Origin: Cunninghamia lanceolata
Lineage: Eukaryota > Streptophyta > Pinopsida > Cupressales > Cupressaceae
NCBI GenBank assembly: GCA_027924645.1
Contig: BSBN01001198.1
Location: forward strand, 310,001-374,000
Length of the DNA: 64,000 bases
Direction: 5' to 3'
Positions 56,464 through 64,000 of the stretch are shown in pieces. Every line of letters begins with the position of its first letter. The first letter of the stretch is position 1. The notes below the pieces were generated by a model. It was not told the origin of the DNA. It worked only from the letters and a program-made list of their open reading frames with translations, and did not search any database. Position numbers and translations under genes: made by a program.

Positions 56464-59400
56464 TTTAATTTTGATTGTTAATAAAGTAAAATATATATAA
56501 TTAAAGGGGGTCGGCTAAGTAGCATTGGCTTCAATGACCATTCCTGCATGTTGATTTTGTGTCCATGCAATTCATGCCACAAATAACACAATCCATTGAT
56601 TTTGGATTGTTAACTCTATTTTTGTAATTTCTAATACAAATCAATATGCTTCTTTTTTGCATAAACTTGTTTAGTTGAATTACATTTCAATACTTAGTAC
56701 ATATCTTAGTATGGTTTTTCTTATATTTGGACATCTTACAGTTAAATTCCTATGGAATAAAAAGATCATTTCTATTTTTGAAAATGTTCTATATAAAATG
56801 ATTTTTCAATTTTCCATGATTTTTCTGAATCATGATGTTAGTTCTGATTTGCTTGCGATCAACTTGATTTATTAGTCTTGCAAAGTCTAAACGGAGTTCA
56901 AATTTGGATAATATACCCTTTAGTGATTTGTATCTTCCATGCAAATGCCTTTATATGTTTTGTTCATGTCAAAATCCATGCATTACTTCAAACCATGTAG
57001 ACAACAACACTTACCATGCTTAAAACTGTAAATAAATGTGCATTCAACACACTAATAAAATGTAGCATAACTTACATTCCCCATCCCATGGGTAATAAGA
57101 AGTGTAATATTATGGGCAATAACCACTATGCAATGTCAAAGGGATGTTCATGTAAAAGACAGAATGATTCAACCACCAGCTACAAGGCACTTGCTTGTGT
57201 GACTAGCAAAGCATTGTACCTTTCTTTGATGCAAATTTTCCTTGTTTCTCCATCTTCCTTTTCCAGACACTGGTGTGTGGTGATGAACATATATATAAAT
57301 ATCATATTCAAACTGACCATAGATTTGATTTGAAAATTGTACTGGAAAGGGGTAACAAAGCAGAATTATTTTTACTTACTAGTTAAAATAAGTTCAAAAG
57401 TGAGGAAGAGAGTGCATGAAGCATACTTATAGATTACATTCCTTAGAATGGGTCGATTATGCTATATATACAACAAAAAATTGGTCTAGTGTAGTAGTAT
57501 GCATTTTCCCAGAACCAGGGATAAACCCCTGCCAACATCTATTGGGACTTGGTGCCAAAGCTTGTTGGAAAAGAAAAAAACTCTGATGCAAGTCAACAAG
57601 TTGTCATAGTAATACTGTGTCTGATATTTCCTTCTAGTAGTCCATCAAAAGGTGTTGAGATCAGGTATGCATTGGTTAGATCACTTGGGATTTTTTAGTG
57701 AGATTCTTGGAGTTTTCATCCTCCAATTAGCAGTATAATTATCCCTTAATGTTATAACTGAACTCTTGGAAGGTTCGTATAGAACCTCAAAAGACCTATC
57801 TATACTTGGATTGCCTTCTCATTGCCTGAGCATACTTGGATTACCCTGGAAGCCCCATCAATGTTCAACATAACAAAATTCCATCGAAGAAGGATCTCTC
57901 CTTGCCTAAACCGTTGCCACATATGACTTTGTTAGTATAAGTGAAATATACCAATTATTAAGCTCATCATCTTCTAGTTGAAGCTTGAAATTGACTAATT
58001 TATACTATGATTAATGATATGGGTAGGTCTTTGTATTTGTGGCCAAACTAGCCCATGTGCAATTAGCGATTTACATTACAAAGTTTTGAACTCCAAATGA
58101 TGGAGAGTTACCTTGTAATTATAAACTTTAGCAAATTAATATCAGAGCTATTTGCTTAACATGATATTAAGTTGTAGAGAAATATACACTTTATGGCCAA
58201 CGAGGAAAGATATCAATTAGTGGTTGTACTTGATATAATCTCATAAACTATAGAAAATGAATGATAGCAGAATCTAAAATGGGCATACATAAGGAAGCAT
58301 AGAATATAAGTGATAGCTGCTGAAACTGTTGATATATGCTCTTTGTCAATGTCTAATAAATAGATACACAATGAAAAGGTCAGGTTGATACAAACTTCTC
58401 TTGAACTGAGCATGCATAGTCACCTTGATTTGTGTAACTTATGTACAGTTAGTGAATTGTAAATGCAAGGAGACCTTGTTCAGTACCATTGAGATGCATT
58501 TACTAAGCTATACATGTGCATGGGTACCTCATTCAGTCTAGCAATTAGTGTACTGTACATGTAAACTAAGTTTTCCTACTGTACTACTCTAAGTGTATGA
58601 GGTGGAACTAACAATGTGGAGAAATTTACAAGGAATTAATTATAAGATATTATCATCATTTTGCATCCATCCAACAGCAATAACTTCTCCAAACTTGAAG
58701 AGAAAAGGAGCCAAAAATAAAATAGATGTCTTTTATGATGAGAAAATAGCTTAAAGAAAACTTTAATTTTACTGTCCTGGACCATTAATGTCCCCGCTCC
58801 TAAACGATTTTTAACAAGTGTAAGGGAACCCTTATTTTGCATAATGATTGTAAAGCAACCCTTATTCATTTAACTTCACTTGTGAAAGGCCTGAAAACCC
58901 ATGATCTTGTCTGAATTATTAAGATGTACAAGAAAACTATGAAATTCTAAAAATCTAGATTTAGAAATAGGCTTTGTTTGTAGACTGCAATACAATAAAA
59001 TCTTCCCCTATAAATGCACACCCTTCCTCAAAATATTAACAAGAAACCTTCAGTAAAGCTTTCTTCTTACATTTGCCTCCACCGAGCAGATGATGGACGG
59101 GCTTCTGGTGTCCAAAGAGTTGATTAAATGACTCTGAAACTGAAATCTTATAAAAATCTTCAAATTTTGTAATGTGTCACACCTTTTGGTTCTTTGTTTA
59201 ATCTAAATAGTGTTATTTTATTAATTTTTGTGCGATCTTTCAGACTAGACAGAAGATGCAGAAGGGGTTTTTTGTTTTCGTGAGTTGTTGTCAGATACAA
59301 TGTAATATATAACATGTAATGAAAACCCAAAAAAAGTACAATAGATATGAGCAAAATATGAGAGACCCAGATCATAAAATCACATAACATGAATTATTGT

Positions 59401-61760
59401 CACATACCCATGTCATAATATCCAACTTGGTACTTTTGTTATAGTTGGACTAGCAGTACAAAAGGCATCTATCTGCTCCAGATCACCAAGGAATGATAGT
59501 TTGTTTGCATACAAAATGATATCAATTGTTCTAGAAACCCTAGACACCAAAATGAAATGAATTGTTGCCGTCAAAACCACAAAAAATGACTCCCAGGAAC
59601 CCCACGTCTCCTCTAGCTATTGTATGGCCTAGCATGAGTCATTAATACAATCCAAAGTGGCTGCAACATCACCAATAGTCACTAGAAAAAGATCTGAAAT
59701 ATACTGTAGACCCTTATCTCTCCAATACGCCCAATAAGGAATGGAAAAAATAGAGTATAGACACCAAAATGAGCTCCTCTAGGAAGTACGATTGACCTAG
59801 GAAGGTACGACCAACATGGTAGTAGTCCAAACTCCACACAAAGCCAAAATCTGTATCAAATATGCTCTTTTATCAATGTTATCAGTTGTTCACAATGAAT
59901 CTATGAAAGATGTGATCAAATAACTCTCAAATCCTCATAAAAATGGATCCCATTAAAGCTCAAATGCAAACACTGGATGTGTTTGCCTCACTAACACCCT
60001 TGGATGGTATTGCACACCTGCGGAATGCTATCACTATAGGAAGTTTTCATTTCTAATAACCCCCTGGGTTCAAATCTCGTTCAAACCCTCACAAAGCTTT
60101 TGCAGAGCAAAAACAAGCAATATCAAGTTATCAAAGCATAAGGCAAAATGAGGCTCTTTTTCATCTTTTATTTCCCCAAGAGGGGTCGATGCCTTTTGGG
60201 AGGGAAATATTTTATTTTAAATCACTTTATAATCCCCTAAGGTGGGTGCCCAACTTCACTTAAGTGACTTTTTAATATTACTTCATTTTTGTCACTTAAC
60301 TTTTATAATTTCCAAAGTCTATATTAAATAATGTTATTAATCTTCGGGCTTTAAAACGGAAGCCCAAATGTGCATGGAATCCAGTGATCTAGAGATAGTT
60401 GGAAAGATCTCGCCAAGACATGTCAACTCCAACATTAAAAATCTTGAAACAACACAAACCCTAATTTGCTAAAAATAGCAAGTCCAGCCCAAAGCAAACA
60501 AACCACCTCTAGAAAGTGCCAACTGGAGACCAAACTGAACCCAAGCCAAGATCCACTCAACTGGTCAGCTCATCCAAGTCACTTGCCAACCATGGTTCCC
60601 TAACCAAGCTAGTTAGTCTACGAGAACTCGATAACAGACTAACTCTGTAAAGAGAAAGGGGACATTACAAATTCTAAGATCTTTCAAGCGCAAACAATTC
60701 ATTTACAGAGAAGCCAAATTCTATAACCTTAAAGCGTCAGGGTCAATTGAAGAACTTAACAGCATACACACTGGAAAGAATAATGGCGGCTAAAAACCTA
60801 AAAAATAAAATCCACAAATCCAAAAATCCAAATCCTCCCCACAAAATTACATGCAAAAAAGATGGAAAAAAAAGAACTTCCCATTAATTGTGGAAATTCT
60901 TACTCAAGTCCTTACCACCAAGAAATTAAAGAAAACCCTCACTCAGTGTTTGTTATACTATAAATCTTTAAAACCATCTTATTGTCAAAAACTCCTCAAA
61001 CAGTACTTGCTAAATAACCCCTTTGAAGGAATCATATCCTGAGTCCAATCACTTACCATCAAGCTCATTACTTGGCAAATTTTACCAAACAAAATTTTTT
61101 AGTAAAATTGTCTTTGAACAAAATTTATGGCCAGCCCCTTTGCAAGACAACTTATCCTTAAAAAAAAATTTAAACAAAATTAAGGATTTATCTTCCATAT
61201 TTAGTCACAAATTATAGAAAATTACACTATCAGGTCACGCCATTTCCAACAACATTTTCTCTGTATTTTAAATAATTAAATAAATCATTTATTATTTGTA
61301 GAAACAAAAATAAATGTAATAGTGGGCTAAGAACATCCACCATTGAATGGCTAAATACATCAATTCCCTAACTTTTAAACTGTAACATCTAACAAACGTT
61401 TATAATATTTTTAGGTCAAAAAAATAGTAAATGTAGTATAAAACCCCAACCCTAACAATCCAGATCAACACATAATGCAAAAAAAATTAATCTCTCATAC
61501 TCTGCACAAAATCCTAATCATAACACTCAAATATAATATACTAATTCTGATGAATACCCTCCTGTTGTTGTACCATTCCCAAACCATAGCACATATAACA
61601 AAAACCATGGATTTTAGATAGATCCATTTAAAAGTTACATGAACCTTTGAATTTTCGGCTTCAAAAATAAAACAAAAAAAAAGAGTTTAGAAACGGAATG
61701 ATTATAAAGTGATGGATTAGGCTTTCTGGCTTATCTCCCAAAGAGAATATGCACAGTTGA
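56464..61760. other. Anonymous DNA
   Basis: No gene was recognised. A minus-strand stretch at about 59,450-59,890 has a coding-like trace (YWRDKGLQYISDLF) but no diagnostic motif. A GGTTCAAATC box near 60,067 resembles a tRNA-type B box without a clear partner. Several anonymous AT-rich stretches fill the rest. Confidence 0.4.
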
Positions 61761-64000
61761 TGTTACATCCCTATTTTCTGACTTGCTATATTTTTACTTT
61801 TTTTACTTGGGCATAAGTAAATTTGTTGAGATGTTATAGACTTAAGACAGGATATGACATGGAATTGTATTGAATATCAATTATGAAATATGGAAATGAT
61901 TATGTTATGGTCGATTTAATAACTGTATTATAAGATTTGATTTATTAGTTGAATTTATCGAATAAAGATGCACTGATCTCTTATTGTTTGATGACAAGTG
62001 AAACAGGATTACAGGGTATCAACTCTCAGAGAGGAGAGAGAGAGTACCTTTCGAGAAGAGAGAGATAGACCTTGGATTATGAGTGGTCAATTTGCCAAAT
62101 GAGTCTAGTGTTAAACGATAATGTGAACCAATGAGTCGTATGAGGTAAGTCTTATCTTGCCAGTTTTCTTTCGAATCTAAATCGACAGGTAGTCGATATC
62201 CTGATTATCATTTAGTCAAGTCGATGGTGAGTCAACATAGTCGTTTGCGAAGTAAACAATGTCACTGACATTGAATGGTTATTTTTATCTTCTTGAGTCA
62301 CTTGACGTTTTATTGTCCCCTCTTAGACGTCAAGACGTTCCCATCAAGTTGGATGATGCTGATATTGTCGTCATTTAACATCAACAGTTGAACCTATTTT
62401 GTGGCAGATTTGTGGATCACGTCTCGTAGTCGAAAGATGCGAGAAGTCGTTTTGTGCGTCAAACGATTTAGAAAACTTGTGTTGCGTTACGCCCAATCCG
62501 TCGTGATTATCGTAAAACGCTTTGAGCATTGTTGTAGTCTCTTTTCTTTGCGAAGTTCGACGGATGTCGAATTAGAAACCAAGGCGTGTTATATCTTGTT
62601 CTATCGTAGTATATGGGGGAATATGCCAAAATTACATGAGTTATATTTATGTGATCGTGAGGTATTTCTCCATTCTAATTGGTCATCGGTATCGATCCGA
62701 AGTTGTAAAGGAACACATAATAGTTCTTTTTATGATGTCTTTTCATTCGAATAACTCTTTTTATTTTCTAGTTTTAGACCACCAAATTATCGCTTTCGAC
62801 CAAACTATTTTGCTAAGGTGGCAATCGTTGGTACTCGCGATCGGTTAAGAGTATGGAGGGATGTTTTAATTATTTAAAACTGCTACCTCGCAAGTTTTTG
62901 AGCCCCATTTATGTATGTTTTGGCGAATCCAATGGTTTTGTGGTCCAATTTTCATGTATAGTGGACGGGTTGTTATCCTATCAACCAGCCACCCTCTGCT
63001 TTCTTTGTTCCTATTTGGCGCTCATATCAGAGGTTGTTTTTCAACTCGTGGTCAAGTTGACTTTGCAGGCCATCATCCTCACTCCAACGACCACCTTTGG
63101 GGGCTCTCGTTCGACCTGCACCTTCAAGTCGACCCCTAGCTCTCCATCAGCCTCAGAGTTTGCTGTGAAAGATTGCTGTGAGGGGACGTTCAGAAGGACG
63201 TTCAGATGGGCGTTCAGAGGGAGATTGACGCCACCATTCACTGTGTTGAGGATTTTGTTTTAAGGCATGGGATATCCTCTACTCACCAGTAGCTATTCTC
63301 TCTCACGTTTTGTGGCGCCAGAAATGCCTCTATCTCAGGCATGCCCTCCAGCTCCTTCCTGTTGAAGCGGTCCACTCTTCAAGCTCGTTACAACTTACCA
63401 AGTCATGGAGATAGAGGGATCCGTAGCTCCACCGTGCAAAGGGGAACATGGTAGTTATCGGGTAGGATAGCTGGCAAAGGAGAGGGAATAACATTGAGAT
63501 CCGAGAGTTGTGGGGAGCTTTTCTGTGGTTAAGAAAGTGAAACCGTGAGAAAAGGTATCATTCCTGGTCATGCAGAGAGAGTGGGATGGGTTATTCTCAG
63601 TTGAGAGAGGTTTGAAACCGAGGAGTTAAAGGTGATTGTTATCCTTTGCCATGGGGGTGGTGGGAGTCATTACTTTTAGGGTGAGAAAATACGAATGGAG
63701 GGAGAGATAGCTACGATGGGGTGAAGTCGTTGGAGGAAGAATGGAAATGGAGACCAGACACGAAATCAGTTATGGCAGCCAGTCTTACCAGCACAGGAAT
63801 GTGACAAAAGAAGGAAAGGTTTTATTTTTAAGAGAATATAAGAGGTATGCATAGTGACAAGTACGTGTATTGGATTGTAGTTTGTAACCAAAGAGGATGC
63901 GAATGGTGGACATTATCATTTGAATGCATAGTGCCTTAATTCACAGCATTTGATGCAAAGATAGAAGCATAAACAGCTGTACATTGACTCATCTTGAAGT
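61761..64000 (+). repeat. Possible LTR start of another element (right edge outside window)
   Basis: TGTTACATCCCTATTTTCTG at 61761 looks like the start of a long Ty3/gypsy-type LTR, and base composition becomes more balanced afterwards. No PBS is reached and no second copy is in the window. Open frames at 62,401-63,263 carry no motif. A 12-bp tandem repeat (GACGTTCAGAAG type) is present three times at 63185-63220. Confidence 0.3.

Noticed and set aside
60067..60076. tRNA gene or SINE suggested by GGTTCAAATC
   Set aside because: Only a B-box-like match; no convincing A box at the right distance and no cloverleaf could be drawn.
62401..63263. Overlapping + strand frames of 117 and 136 codons
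   Set aside because: No domain, no supporting start context, and they fall inside a possible LTR.
1..64000. CRISPR arrays, bacterial operons or an organellar insertion
   Set aside because: No regularly spaced short repeats, no bacterial-type gene clusters, and no chloroplast or mitochondrial gene was recognised.

Overview
The window is plant nuclear DNA made almost entirely of old, mutually nested retrotransposons. No intact host gene was recognised. The plant signs are PBS sequences matching plant initiator tRNA-Met (TGGTATCAGAGCC type), L1-clade LINEs with a DUF4283/CCHC ORF1 and an EN-RT-zf-RVT-RNase H ORF2, Ty1/copia and Ty3/gypsy remains, and a PPR-repeat fragment. The low gene density, heavy decay by point mutation and long-lived nesting suggest a large-genome seed plant, most likely a conifer. 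That last step is inference; no marker gene fixes the species.

Region 1 (1-17,891): a head-to-tail array of five units, each LTR-PBS-gag-protease, on the + strand. Four units are 3.85-3.89 kb and one is cut to 2.2 kb by a deletion. LTRs are shared between neighbours and no unit carries RT, RNase H or integrase, so this is a non-autonomous Ty3/gypsy family (TR-GAG-like, with protease) expanded as a tandem array. All gag-protease genes are broken.

Region 2 (17,892-24,164): AT-rich or CT-rich DNA with a decayed Ty3/gypsy gag (about 22,790-23,690).

Region 3 (24,165-44,078): a nest. A minus-strand Ty1/copia element (LTR at 43,253-44,078, then gag, protease, integrase and RT, ending near 24,165) is split twice. 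A compact gag-only copia element (39,770-42,142, + strand, gag ORF still open) sits in its protease. A LINE (about 25,586-39,235, + strand) sits in its integrase. That LINE is itself split by an LTR element with 309-bp LTRs (26,236-29,978) and by a 4.1-kb insertion (about 30,999-35,073) holding PPR-gene fragments. Three 151-bp MITEs with 9-bp target duplications sit inside those two insertions.

Region 4 (44,079-54,540): anonymous DNA, a minus-strand LINE ORF1 remnant (46,175-47,271), AT-rich DNA, then a nearly full-length LINE (about 48,955-54,540). Its ORF2 keeps one reading frame over 4.3 kb but has 12 in-frame stops, 11 of them TAG.

Region 5 (54,541-64,000): AT-rich simple DNA, an unrecognised minus-strand decayed coding region (55,318-56,463), anonymous DNA, and a possible start of another LTR at 61,761.

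The most distinctive theme is gag-only retrotransposons: one Ty3-type family as a tandem array and one compact copia-type element, both lacking their own polymerase and presumably mobilised in trans.
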